Assembly (NCBI GenBank): GCA_027604685.1
Contig: JADHYX010000051.1
Coordinates: 422 to 64,421, forward strand
Reading direction: 5' to 3'
DNA length: 64,000 bases
DNA from: Lobulomyces angularis
Taxonomy: Eukaryota; Chytridiomycota; Chytridiomycetes; Lobulomycetales; Lobulomycetaceae
The position numbers were made by a program, and so were the translations under genes. Shown here piece after piece: positions 13,539 through 24,736 of this stretch; positions within the stretch are counted from its first letter, which is position 1, and each line of letters begins with the position of its first letter. The notes beneath the pieces were generated by a model. It saw only the letters and a list, made by a program, of their open reading frames with translations, was not told the origin of the DNA and searched no databases.

Positions 13539-14397
13539 TTAGCGAATTAGTGCCATTTTTTCTAGTTCATTACTTGAAGTCAGTATCATATCGTTATCAT
13601 AGAAAACACCAGTCCTTTATTAAATTCAAATTAAGAAATATTTAAGTAATATTTTTTTGTACCTAGGAGTTGAATAAACTTTTATTTGCCGAACATGGGT
13701 GTCTTTGCCATCATGATGATTTGATTTAATTGCCACTTGTAAAAAAAAAGTTTTTAAAGGTTTCCTACGAAAATGAAAAGATTAAGTTTTAATAAAAATT
13801 AGGAAAAAAAATTTTATGGAATTTTCTGTAGTACCCAGTTTCTTCACAGTCTAAATCAAAATTTATCCAACCAGTAGGTTCATCCAAATCTTCACATTTA
13901 ACCTCTTCCAATTCATGTATATTGGTTCCTTTATGAAGGAAATTAAAAAAATCAGAAAAGACTCTAAATTTTACCAGCATTGATAGCTATTTTACTAGGG
14001 GTGTATGATTCATCTTGCTTGAAGTCCAAATAAATCGCCACCCTCTTTATTATCATCCTTTTTTGAAACAGAAGATTTATATAATGCGGCTGAGGACCAT
14101 CTACCAATTTCTGAAAATGAACAATTGGATTTTTCTAAAAAAAGTTACCTGATTGCCAAAAAGTGTCATAAGAGTTATCCATCAAATGTTCTAAACCGTG
14201 GCCAAGTTTCTGCGATGAGAGAGTCCTTTATAAAATTAAGATTAAAAGTTAAAAAAGAAAAAAACAACACTTTAAGAAAAACACTGCACATAATTTGTCA
14301 ATAACAAGCGAAATTTAAAATTAAAAATGTACCAGTAAGCAATATTTCCTATTGATCTAAAGCACTTATTTTCTTCGGATTTTTCTTCATTAAACAT
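13539..14397 (-). CDS. APC10: anaphase-promoting complex subunit APC10/DOC1
   Basis: Substrate-recruiting subunit of the APC/C, a DOC/galactose-binding-like fold. Reading from [20 protein letters not shown], the exons join to give [40 protein letters not shown], then [42 protein letters not shown] and YSTPR. These match APC10 block by block (the family pattern is WQSDG.QPH, SYTPSKI and DTH.RQIK). Reading through the last donor would give a tail ending YFLI (TGA at 13626-13628). Splicing the GTACAA..AAG intron instead adds [20 protein letters not shown] and ends ALIR. The terminal Ile-Arg is the family's APC3-binding tail, so the spliced form is preferred. The start is 59 bp from the divergent lipase start. 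Confidence 0.92.
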
Positions 14398-14456
14398 TAT
14401 TAAAAAAATAGTATTTAGAGCAAATTTTTGAAGAAAAAATTTTTTTGAAACAAAAA
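14398..14456. promoter_or_regulatory. 59-bp bidirectional intergenic region
   Basis: Only 59 bp separate the start codons of APC10 (-) and the GDSL lipase (+). It is mainly A/T and contains TTTTTGAAGAAAAAATTTTT near 14425, a nearly self-complementary block. Any promoter and both 5' leaders must fit here or reach into the neighbouring coding sequence. Confidence 0.5.
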
Positions 14457-15886
14457 ATGAATTTTTTAATAACAATTTTGACGTTACTTAAACTAATTAC
14501 TACTTGGCAAATTCCCTTTTTGAAAGAAGTTAATGACGAATCAGAGGAACTGAAAGTAAGTAACATTAAAGGTAAGAAATTTGAGTGCAGTGTAGATTTA
14601 ATCTTTTTTATTTAGTTGTTGCAGCTCTTGGTGATAGGTATTAAATATAACAACTTCAGCATCATTTCATATAAATTGTAAACTGTTCAATATACCATTT
14701 AACTCAGTGTCTAAAAAATATGTAGCATTACTGCAGGTTTTGGGGCGAAGGATTCAGGATGGAATCCACCAACTACAAAATCTTTTATTGAAAACAGAGG
14801 AGTAAGCTTCAGTATTGGTGGTAATGTTTTTTTATTTAAATAAATTAGTTGAAGTTTAAATCGTTTTAACAGGTGACAAAAATTTCACAACGTTGCCGAA
14901 TTTAATTAGAAATTATAATCCAAACTTAGTGGGGTTTAGTACTGGTGAGCACTTAGCTGAATTATGCTATGGTGTAGTATGTCCTCCACAATATTATATT
15001 GAAGATTATTTAAATATGGCACAGTCAGGTTCTAAGTTAATTAATTTGTTTGCCCAAGTAAAGAGGTACTACATTTAAATAAATGTTACTATTTTTATAC
15101 TACAGACTTAAACTCACGATGAACTTTTTAAATATCAACATTAAAGATGATTTAAAGTTTATAAATATATTCATTGGAGCAAATGTAGCGAAAACTTATA
15201 ATAATATTTTTTAACAACGGTTAATACATAACTTAGGACCTCTGCGGCGCTTGTTTGATCAACAGTTTATCACCGGACCTTTTTGAACTAGGACTGAGGG
15301 AAATCTTGTATGACTTAAGTACAATACCAAATACAATTGTCAATGTGCAGGCCTTATTTCCAGTGTCCCAAATATATGACCTCACCAAAGATGATGTGTA
15401 CTGCTTAAAATTAAGGAATAGAGGCTTATCTTTTGAATGGTATTTGTTCATAAGGTGCATTTTACCAAATTTTCTTATTCAGCTTTTGTGCATTTAATGA
15501 TGGTGAGGATGGGAGAAAAAAGATGGATGAATATTGGGTGCAGTATAACCGTGTTATAGAGAAGGTTGTAACTGAATTTAAGAATCAAAGAGAAAGAGAA
15601 AAAAAATTTCATGTTTTATTTGACCCATCTAACGTTGGAGTTGATATACGCCGTTGGAATTCAAAAAATTTTATTTCCAAAATAGATTGTTTCCACCCTT
15701 CTGTTGAAGCACATAAAGCTATGGCAATAAGTTTGTGGTAATTACTTTCGAAAAAATTATTTTATTTTATTGTTCATTAGGAATAATTTGTTTTTAGATT
15801 CCAGCAAAAAGAAAAAAAATATTGACCCTGAAAATTTTGGAGAGATTTACATTCCTAATGAACAATCCAGAATTAAGATTGACTGA
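14457..15886 (+). CDS. secreted phospholipase B-like GDSL lipase
   Basis: Predicted secreted or lumenal phospholipase/lysophospholipase of the PLB1-like GDSL family. It starts MNFLITILTLLKLITTWQ (signal peptide). After an intron it reads VVAALGDSITAGFGAKD, where the intron splits the catalytic-serine codon region (GGTGATAG^). Then come SFSIGGDKNFTTLPNLIRNY, NPNLVGFSTG, FIGANDLCGAC (block III Asn) and DCFHPSVEAHKAMAISLWNN (block V Asp and His). All Ser, Gly, Asn and His signature positions of SGNH hydrolases are present. The LGDSxTxxxGA, FSIGGD and TLPN pattern is that of animal PLB1 repeats, here as a single copy. The C-terminus is KKKKNIDPENFGEIYIPNEQ and shows no GPI signal. Confidence 0.85.
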
Positions 15887-16257
15887 AGTAAGATTTTGAA
15901 AAAAATTGTATCACTATGTGCCTATCATTCTTATCAGTGTAAATAGTTCATTTCTTTTAATTGTAGTCATAGTAAAAATAGATGCAATTTTTGGTTTAAA
16001 AAAAAATAATAGTATTTTTTCTTAAGTTTCTTATCCTGAACCAATTTTGTTCACCTAGGAATTTGGAGTTGTACTAAACATGCTAACTCAATACGTGCTT
16101 TAGTTAGTTACTTTAAGAAAAAAAAAATTGACATGATTTTTAGAATGGTAATCTATGATTTTATGTAATACATAAAACTTTTCTAAAGTAGCTTAAAATA
16201 TTGTGATATACTTAATAAAACATAATTTAAATTTGTGTACAGATATTTTTATACAGT
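15887..16257. other. intergenic, convergent 3' ends
   Basis: AT-rich spacer between the lipase stop and the stop of the coiled-coil/FN3-like gene. No supported gene. Confidence 0.5.
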
Positions 16258-19200
16258 CTATTTTTTTTTTAATGTTCTACTCACAGATATATTACTTATT
16301 CGACTAGCATGTCTTCCCAAATTACTGGAATTCCCAACGGATTTCTTTTCTTTAGGACTTATTGCAACATTACTTGAACTATCCTTAGCTGCATTTCCAT
16401 GAGGCTCATGACTAATGACTGTCTGTTGTGAGGGGTTTACAACTGAATCTGGTGGTAGATGTCCCTGAATGTTACTATCATCAGAATTGCTATGGTCCTG
16501 TGATAGGTTAATTTCACTATGGGCAGGATAACCATTATGCATGTTAACTAATTTTTGATTTAAACTCAAATTACTCGTACTAATTTCATTTAAATATTTG
16601 CTTGTTCTTGCTTTATTCCCTAACAAACTTAGGCTTTGCCTTTGAGAGTGCACCAATGGGTGCTGTTGAGATAATTGATTTGATGTTGCTGAAGTAGGTT
16701 TATCTTCAGTCCCTGATAAATTAGAGGTTAGCCGTTCAATAGGAGAGGGTGGCAGTTGTATAGCAGCTAAAATTTGTACCATTATTAAATAAATGATTGC
16801 CTTCATTATAAATTACCCGCAAGTGGAATGAACATTGAATTTGATAAAGAACCCTCAGCTAAAAAACAAAATTGAAGTTATTTAAAAAAAAATATATTTT
16901 GCTTACACTTTGTTTCACTTATATAACTAAAGGCAAAGTAATACTGCTGAGCTAAGAAGATTTAAAGATGAATACGATTAAAATGCAAAAATTACCTTTA
17001 TTCAAATTTTCTAAACAGAGAAATTTTTCTTTCAGGTCAATAAATGGTACTTCTACAACAGCGCCATGCATATCATGCTCAAAACTAGAATATATTTTTC
17101 TACCAATGACATGACTGTTAAAAGGTGACTCTTCATCAGCCTTCTGCAAATTTGATAGTTGGAGGTTGTTCTCGCATATTTTTAAATTATCTCTAAATTC
17201 AAATAATACACTTGTAGTAGATATTATCTTAAAATTTGGTAAAATTTTTGGGGTAGGTATCATGTGTTCTTTACAATAATTAAGAAAATTATAAATCAGT
17301 CAGAGAGATATAAAGTATTACCTAAATCAATTTCATCGCTAAAATAGCTTTCATCACTAAATCCGTAATCATTCATCGCTAAGACTTTTACTTTAAAATT
17401 GTAACCGAGATTTAAATTATCCAATACATAAGTAAACTTGGTACAGGAAATAAAGTTAACATTTTCAGATGAGCCTTTTTCTTCCATATTAAAGTCATCA
17501 ACATTATTGCCGCTGTAATGTTCTTGAAACTTTTTTTCATTTCCTCTAACTGCAATTAGAATTTCCTCTTCAATTAGATTATTTTCTTTGATTTTTTCTT
17601 CTTCCTCATAAATTTCCGTATTGGTCTTTTTTTCTACAATGATTTCTTTTTTTTTCGACTTATTACTTATATTAAGGTCATTGCTGTTGTAACCTTTTTT
17701 CTGTGATTTAAATAATTTCAGTTTGTACGAAGTAACTTCACTCCCCAGATTTTTTTCTACTGTGCAGGAAATTTTAACACAGTGTGTCGAAATTCTTTCA
17801 ACTATTGGTTTCGAAGGCGTATTTGGCTTAACATCTAATGAGAGATTAAAATTTATAAAAAAAAAATTTTAAAATAAATTTACCAATCTTAATACAATCA
17901 GTTGTGTCACTGTGTGGTCCCTCGCCTGAACCATTGATTGCGGTTACCGAAAAATAGTGCTCAGTTAACAGTGTAGGATCAGTGTAGCAAAATTTTACTT
18001 TAGAAGTTTCACAAGACTTTTTTTCTTGAGGTAACATCATGTTGATAGCATTAATATCTACCTTATATTCAGCTGTATCTTTCACAGCTAGTATCAAGTT
18101 TTTTTCACCACAATCAACTTCACAGTTGACTGATGTGGATTCAGCAGAGGTTTCAATTACATCATTCTTCTCTTTGAACGAATCGTGAGAGTTATTGTCA
18201 GATTCGATTAAAGCATTTGCGCTTAAAGGATTTTTAATATCTTGCTCCTCATTTCCATGATCTTCTATAATTTCAGTTTCCATAGTCAAAATATTTTCAG
18301 AAACAACATTACTATCAACTTCATTTTTTTTTTCAGAGAATAACGTTTTTTCACGGTCATCAACGGTAACTTCTTCTTCTGGATCAAAAGTGTCACTTGG
18401 TATTTCTGCAATCAAAAACTTATCTGACATATCCGGAAAATTACTATGATAAACGTGATATTTCCTAATTTTACTCTCTCCTATTCTACTTAACACCGAA
18501 TCAATCAGCAATTCTATTTCCGGCTCTTCGTTTCGAATTTTAATTGAAACTGAAGGTTTGTTAGGTTTTTCCGGTAAAATATCTACAAACCAAAAAATAT
18601 AGAGAATATTAACTAAAAACATTACCTGCAAGAATTCCACTTTCTATTTTAAATGCTTCACCTCTAACTCCTTGAAACGCAGAAAAGCAGTCAAAGTAGT
18701 AATATGCACCATTTTTCAGGTTTGAAAATTTTACATTAACTTTAGTCATAGTTTGTTGACTATTTGAAGTATTGCTAAAATTAATGGCTTCCTTAACTTC
18801 ACTTGAATTAACAAATTCTTTGTAGTTTAATTTGAATTCCTTTAATAACTTAATATTTTTCGAATCTTCAAAACATCGCACAAAAATTGCATCCCATTCA
18901 AAGTTTATCAGTGGTTTAAAATCAAAATTAAGAATTAATTCAATTTCAGTGGGGCTTTGATTTTCTAAAGGTTTTAAGTTTACTTTCGGTAATCTATCGA
19001 TTAGAAGCTTTAATTTTTGCTTTTCCTGCTCATCCTTTTCCCTTTTATCGCAAACCTTACATATCTGATCTTTACTACTTTTATTATGTACTGCTTTAAA
19101 CCGATAAATTGACAACGATGCAATTTCCTTATCTTTTTCTTTTAACAAATTTTCTAAGTTGTCAGTTTTATTTTTATAAACGTAATTTTCTTCCTTGATA

Positions 19201-20009
19201 TTTTTAATTTTTATTCTAAAATTCTTATTTTCCAAGTTTAAATTTTTTTCAATCAAGTCAGTTCGATGCTGAAGTTCCTAAATATAAAATTAAAATTGTA
19301 CTTATTTTTTAAAAAATTATATCTACTGAAGTGAACTTTATTTGTCTTTCTAAATTGAGTTTAGATTCATCCAGATCCCTTTTTAAAACTTCCCTCTCGT
19401 CCAAACCTTTTTCATTGATTAATTGCTGGTAATGATAATTCTGTTCTTTTAAGTTTCTAACTTCTTTATTCAAACCACGGAGTTGCCTAGTATCAGATGT
19501 TAAATGACCAAAATATTCCTTTAACTTCAACTAAATCGCTTAGTTTTAAAATAGGATTTCATTGGTGACATTACCTTCAGTGCTGTGGCTTCTTCACGTA
19601 GTCCTTTTATTATTCTTGGTGCATCGTTAAATTCCATTTCCATTTCTTTCATGTCTCTTAGCATTTTTCTCTCAATCTAAAAGTGTTATTCTGTTTTAAC
19701 AAAAGTTTAAATAACCTACATTTTTTAAATTCATATTTTCATGTTTAAGGCGACATATTTCTACATCTCTATCCCTGCATGTTTGCCTTAGTTTATCGAT
19801 ATGATTTAACCTAAATTATTTTTTAACCCGAATATATATAAGAATTTAATTTACATGGTTAATGCAGGATGCACATTTTGAGTTGTGGGCTGCTGTGAAT
19901 TTTGGCTTTTAGTTAAATCTGGCTTTTTGATGTTTAATTGTTGTAGTTCCACATTACTTCCCCTTAATAATGGAAGTTCAAGTATATGTAATTCTTTCGT
20001 TTCCGCCAT
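16258..20009 (-). CDS. coiled-coil protein with fibronectin-III-like domains
   Basis: Large multi-exon protein starting MAETKELHILELPLLRGSNV. The N-terminal third is coiled coil (HIDKLRQTCRDRDVEICRL, EVRNLKEQNYHYQQLINEKG, then a Cys pair in DQICKVCDKREKD). After it come beta-rich modules with FN3-like edges: YYYFDCFSAFQGVRGEAF; PEKPNKPSVSIKI running to HYFSVTAINGSGEGPHSD; PNTPSKPIVERIS running to NFKVKVLAMNDYGFSDESYF; and a further PTPKILPNFKIISTTSVLFE unit. Long acidic inserts interrupt them. The tail is Ser/Gln/Asn rich and ends SNISVSRTLKKK. The tail exon attaches through an intron whose removal gives FIPLAAAIQLPPSP. A GTGAGT donor lies just before the stop, so the last few residues may differ. 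I recognise no family; a cytoskeletal or scaffold role would be a guess. Confidence 0.65.
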
Positions 20010-20284
20010 AAAAAAATCAAGGATATAAATGGTTGCTTTTCCAGCAGTTTTAAATTTAATTCAAAAAAAAAAAAATGGATAAAAATCAAAAATTTTACGC
20101 GTTTACTAATTATTTGGGATGGAATAGAACCAAACATGCATTTTACTACCAGATCAATTAATTGAAAAAAAAAAATGGGATTATAGAAAAAATTTTAAAG
20201 GAAGTGGATGAGTTGCGTTGCCCCTTTAATATTTATTTTGTTAACTAATTTTAGAAATTTTTAAAAATTTAAAAAAATTTTTTT

Positions 20285-20937
20285 ATGAACTTCAAAACTA
20301 CAAAACCTACCTCAGTATTAAAAATCAAAAATAAATTGCTTTACCAAAGCAATACGATTAAGACCTTAAATTGTCAATCAAAATGTAATTTAAAAAACAC
20401 AGATGAAAAAGTTGAACAGCCTTTTCCAAAAGCAACAATTGACATTCTCAATGGTGCTACTGCAACAGACTATAAATCTTCGTCGTTGAATGAAGAAGCT
20501 GATGATGACGAGTTCGGGTTTTCTTCTGTTGGAAAATTTCTGGAAAAGAATTCTAGGAGTGCAGATTTTGATGGTATTGAGAAAAGTAAGTCTTCAAAAA
20601 CACCGCATGAAAATTTAATCAATTAAATATTTTGTTAGAAGCAGTGAACATAGACGATGAAATCCACAATTTACATCAGAGCTCACAAACTAGTGATATT
20701 CTTTGTGATTTTGATCCAGTAGATATATTTTCGAAACCTGTTTTAAATACCAAAAAAAGGAAAAGTTTAGAGGGTGTTAAATTAATTGACTTTTCGGGGG
20801 ATGATGAAGTAAGTGAGGAACAATTAAAAACAAAAAAGAAGCATAAAGCACAAAAAGCCCAGTCACCAAAATCAGATAAAATAAAAGAATCTGACAATAA
20901 AAGTTTGAGAAGATCATCAAGACTTAGTAAAGGGTGA
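20285..20937 (+). CDS. small unrecognised protein, nuclear-looking
   Basis: Two exons joined by removing about 20586-20638 give a protein of roughly 200 residues, starting MNFKTTKPTSVLKIKNKLLY. An acidic centre (EEADDDEFGFSSVGKFLEKN) is followed by KKRKSLEGVKLIDFSGDDEV and a basic tail (KTKKKHKAQKAQSPKSDK) ending SLRRSSRLSKG. The clusters of Lys/Arg look like nuclear localisation signals and the final RRSSRL is a common motif in chromatin proteins. No domain is recognisable. It could be a fast-evolving chromosome- or nucleolus-associated protein. Confidence 0.55.
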
Positions 20938-22055
20938 CAATTTTATTATTCCGTAGAATGATTTTTTACAACTAAAAATATAGATTTTTTTTTTAAAAAA
21001 AAAATATTTTGTATTACTAAATTTTTTATTTCTTTTGGATATGCTTAATGGAAGTTACGAGGCCAAATTTAAATATTCTAAAGCTGGTAAAGTGCTGGTT
21101 AAAGCAACTAAAATTGTGAAAATGAAAAAAAAAAAAAAAAATTATACTTAAAATTCAATTCTTCTATCTTTTTTCATTTTTTTGAATTTGACCGCATATT
21201 ACATTTGATATAATCATTCAATTTCTAAAATAACTTCGGTTTCTACTGTTAGTTTAGCACAAATATTAGCGTCTATTTTTTCGCTTGATATTTTTGCATT
21301 CACTATAGTAATCCTAATTAATTAATATTCTCATTATTTTTAACTACATAAAAGCACTTTAGTTCTTTGCAAAAAATGTTTTATTTTTTTTACGAAAGTA
21401 ACAGTATATGGTAATTTAATGTTAATTCACTTACAAATTGAAGTTTTCATTTAGAAAGTTGTTAGTCTTACAAATAGTGAGTTCAGCAAATTTAGTTTGC
21501 ACGTTAAGACTATGTGGTGGTTGAGTATGAACTTTATTGTTGAGAGTGGAAAGGTGAGAAAGTTAAAATTATTTATTGGTAGAAATTTTTCTGATTTTTG
21601 TTACCTTTGCTGTTAGGTGAAATTCAAGGAATGAAACAACATTAACTGGTAATTTTAGTCTTTCAGATTATTATGCTGTGCATGCCAACAAAGTTTACAG
21701 TCATTAAAAAAATGTTTATAAAGAGAAAAATTAAAATAATAAGATGATTGGAGCTGATATCCAAGAATGATTTTTTAAACTATGAAGTCTGAGCATAAGG
21801 TTACCATTAAAGTTTTGAAACACTGAATTTATGGAATTGCAGAATAGTTAACTACAGATGTACTGGAAAATTGAAAGTAAAGTTTTCCACGTTATCCAAA
21901 TATTAACCTTTTTCCAGAAGCTTTTCTTAAGGCAGATGCGTAAAAGTGTAAAAGGGTTGTTGTTAAAGAGCAGCTACTCTTTTGTGAAGTTAATAACTGA
22001 AGTGGAGAGAATCTTTTAATCCCTGTGTGACGTGGCGCAGTAAGTCACCGCAGAG
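20938..22055. other. long intergenic region
   Basis: About 1.1 kb without a convincing gene. A 36-codon ORF at 21041 (MLNGSYEAKFKYSKAGKVLV, then poly-Lys) is the only open frame with ordinary residue use and may be chance. No tRNA- or rRNA-like structure was seen. The right half presumably holds regulatory DNA for the bromodomain gene. Confidence 0.4.
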
Positions 22056-22063
22056 TATAAAAA
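22028..22063 (+). promoter_or_regulatory. candidate promoter of the bromodomain gene
   Basis: A TGACGTGG element at 22028-22035 (bZIP/CRE-like core) lies in an imperfect dyad (GTGAC..GTCAC). A TATAAAAA box at 22056-22063 follows. Downstream, GTAAGA at 22176 and TTAG at 22228 bound a likely 53-bp intron in the 5' leader, before the ATG at 22265. These are motif matches only. Confidence 0.4.
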
Positions 22064-22264
22064 GCAAAATTATCCCAATTTTTCATTTTTACAAAACCCT
22101 CAAAATTTTTTCTGCAAATCTAACAACTTCCATAAAACCCCATTCATTATTTAGAATATAGAACCAACCATTTTGGTAAGATTATTAGTTAAATTTTACT
22201 CAACAATGTTTATATTATTATATGTTAGGCAACTATTGATATTTGAAAATTAGAATTTTTTTTA

Positions 22265-24314
22265 ATGACTACAACAGAAAGCATTCATACGAGTATTGAG
22301 TCGAAATTGGTTAATGATCCAATTGAAATTCAACTAGATCAATTAAAACCTGTTTCCCAACAATCTATCGATACGGAATCTCCTTCTATTACCTCAAACT
22401 CTGAAGCAAATACACAGCAACAATCTAATGTGGAACAAATTAGTTCAAAATGTGAAGAAGTGTCGCAGGCGAGCAATCAGAGCAATAATGTGATTCAAGA
22501 AGAAAATTTAACTGTAATATTTATTAGTTTGAAGAAATTTTTATTAACAATTTTTATTAGTCCATCACCAATCCCCTACTTCACGCCCAACAAATAAAAA
22601 CTTTAAAAACAATTTGTAAATATTTAAAGAAAACAAAAGGAGCAGAAAATTTTTCGAAACCTGTTGACCCAGTTGCATTAGGAATTCCTCAGTATTTTGA
22701 AATAATTTCTAATCCAATGGATTTAGGTAAATAAACTATATGCATTTGATAGTTTAACGATTGGCGTTAGGTACGATGGAGCAAAAGCTTTATAAAGATA
22801 AATACAGGTAAGTCTACCAATTTTTGTAATTTTAATAGAATATATTTAGAGATTGGAAAGAATTTGTGGCTGATATGGACCTAATGGTACAAAATTGCAT
22901 CACTTTTAATAGTAGAGAGAATGTGTATTCTCAAATTGCTTTAACACTACAAGCCAATATGCACAAGCACCTTGAAAAGTTACCTAAAGAATACAAAAAG
23001 AGGGGTAGTGAAGTTAAGGTAGCATGTTAATAAACTTTTATACTCACCACCTTTCTAGCTAGAACCTATACACTCGAGAAGCGATAACCCCAGACCAAAA
23101 AGGGAAACTCATGCTCCAGCCAGAGTTGAGTTTGGAGATAATCTTTCACCTGGTCGCAAGCAACGAAAACATTTACCTGAATTTAAATTTTGTAATAGTG
23201 TAATGATGAATTTATTGTTCCGCCTCCTTAACATTATAATAAATAGGTTTGGAGGGAACTTACTAATAAAAAGTATCCTTTTCATCTACCATTTCTTGAA
23301 CCTGTAGATACCCAGCTTGTCCCTTCCTACTCTAAAATTATACAACATCCTATGGATCTTACTACAATAAAAAAGAAGTTAGACAGTGACATATATAATT
23401 CATGCGAGGAATTCGAAGCCGATGTTCGATTAATATTTAAAAACTGTTTTCAATTCAATCTGGTGGGTGATAGCATTCATACAATGGGAAGACAGCTAGA
23501 ACAAGTGTTTAATTCCAAATGGGCCGAGAAACCATATGAGTTTCCCGCCCCAGCTGCAAAATCTCTTACAAGAAAATATCGTGATGATTCTGACAATGAG
23601 TACGATTCCGCTGGTAATTTTTTTTTTTTTTTTTTGTTAATATTTGTGCTTAGAGGATCGTAACTTGTTGATGCAAATGGAGCTTGATAAAAAAAAAGTA
23701 GAGCTACAAATTACGAATTTAAAAATTTCAATGGAAAAGAGGCGAAAAAGAAGAGATGAGAGAATGCAGCAAGCAAGAAAGAGACCACAAACTAACGGTA
23801 GTCAAAATAATCGAAAAAGAGGAAAGAGGCAAAAAAGAATAAAGAGTTTTGAAAGTGAAGATGAGGAAATTAAATCATTAGCTATGGATGAAGTTCCTGT
23901 TTTAACTTCAGATCAGCAAATGAAACTTTCTTTGGGGATAAATAAATTTGATGACGTAACTTTGCAAAGAGTATTACAGATTATTAAAGAAAGCACGAAA
24001 TATAGAAATGTAAATATTAGGAGAAAGTTTCTTTTATTAATTGTCTGTAGTTAGATGAAGCGCAAGGTGAAATTGAAATTGATTTAGCAACAATGGATGT
24101 TAGAACTCAATTTAGACTATACACTTTGATGTTGTCAAAAGAAAGTCAGAGTACAAAGAGAAGCTATAAAAGAAGGCCAGACACTGGTGTTACTAATGGT
24201 ATTGCACAATACATATTGAATTGTTATTAATAAGCGTTAGGTGCCATATCACACGGGGAAAGTTCTTCGGGTGAATCTAGTGATGGTAGCAGTAGTGACT
24301 CAGGTAGTGATTAA
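22265..24314 (+). CDS. BDF1: BET bromodomain protein (Bdf1/BRD-like)
   Basis: Chromatin reader that binds acetylated histones. Start [20 protein letters not shown]. Bromodomain 1 runs from [20 protein letters not shown] through [20 protein letters not shown] and [13 protein letters not shown] to [18 protein letters not shown]. Bromodomain 2 runs from [20 protein letters not shown] through [20 protein letters not shown] to [19 protein letters not shown]. Each retains the NPMDL/HPMDL loop. The acetyl-lysine asparagine is seen in NCITFN; in domain 2 the corresponding segment is NCFQFN. A coiled coil, a basic stretch ([17 protein letters not shown]), an NET domain ([20 protein letters not shown] to [20 protein letters not shown]) and an acidic Ser tail ending GSSSDSGSD complete the BET layout. 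Confidence 0.93.
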
Positions 24315-24736
24315 TTTTTAATTGATAAGGGAGAGAAGGGGGTTTCTTTTGACAAAACAAACAACTATCTGATTTTACTTTTTTTTTATGACATCTAATT
24401 TAATATCCTCAAACAATCCCTCTTTCCAAAAAGAACCCCTTTCTTTATTATTTGATACTTTACTCGGGACAAAACATTATTTATAATTAGTTAATATTGT
24501 ATTTTTCTAATCTTTTTATTTTTGTACAATTGGAATATGTGTTCTTTGTTTGTTTAATATTAATTTATATAATTATGGAAAAGTGAAACAAATATATCTT
24601 AGTGTATTTGACTTTTACTTAATACTTTTTTTTTTTTTTTTTTTAATTAAATGGGGTTTTTGGAAAGAGGAATGGTTGCTCTTTATTATCACATTTTGTA
24701 TAAGAAATTTTTTCACTAAATATTTATTTTTTTAGG
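24315..24736. other. intergenic or unresolved 5' exon region
   Basis: Between the BET stop and the acceptor at 24735-24736. A 32-codon ORF at 24388 (MTSNLISSNNPSFQKEPLSL, then LFDTLLGTKHYL) reads like an N-terminus and could belong to the next gene, but it has no GT donor in a compatible phase. Confidence 0.4.

Noticed and set aside
16258..16806. A 182-codon ORF with an apparent signal peptide (MKAIIYLIMVQILAAIQ), its ATG overlapping the stop TAA of the upstream frame (TAATG)
   Set aside because: The leader is the 3' part of an intron (GTAATT..TTTTAG). Splicing it joins FIPLA to AAIQLPPSP and makes the ORF the tail of the coiled-coil/FN3-like gene.
24380..24420. ATATCCTC resembling a U12 (AT-AC) 5' splice site near the unresolved coiled-coil gene
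   Set aside because: There is no U12 branch site or matching acceptor, so it is taken as chance.
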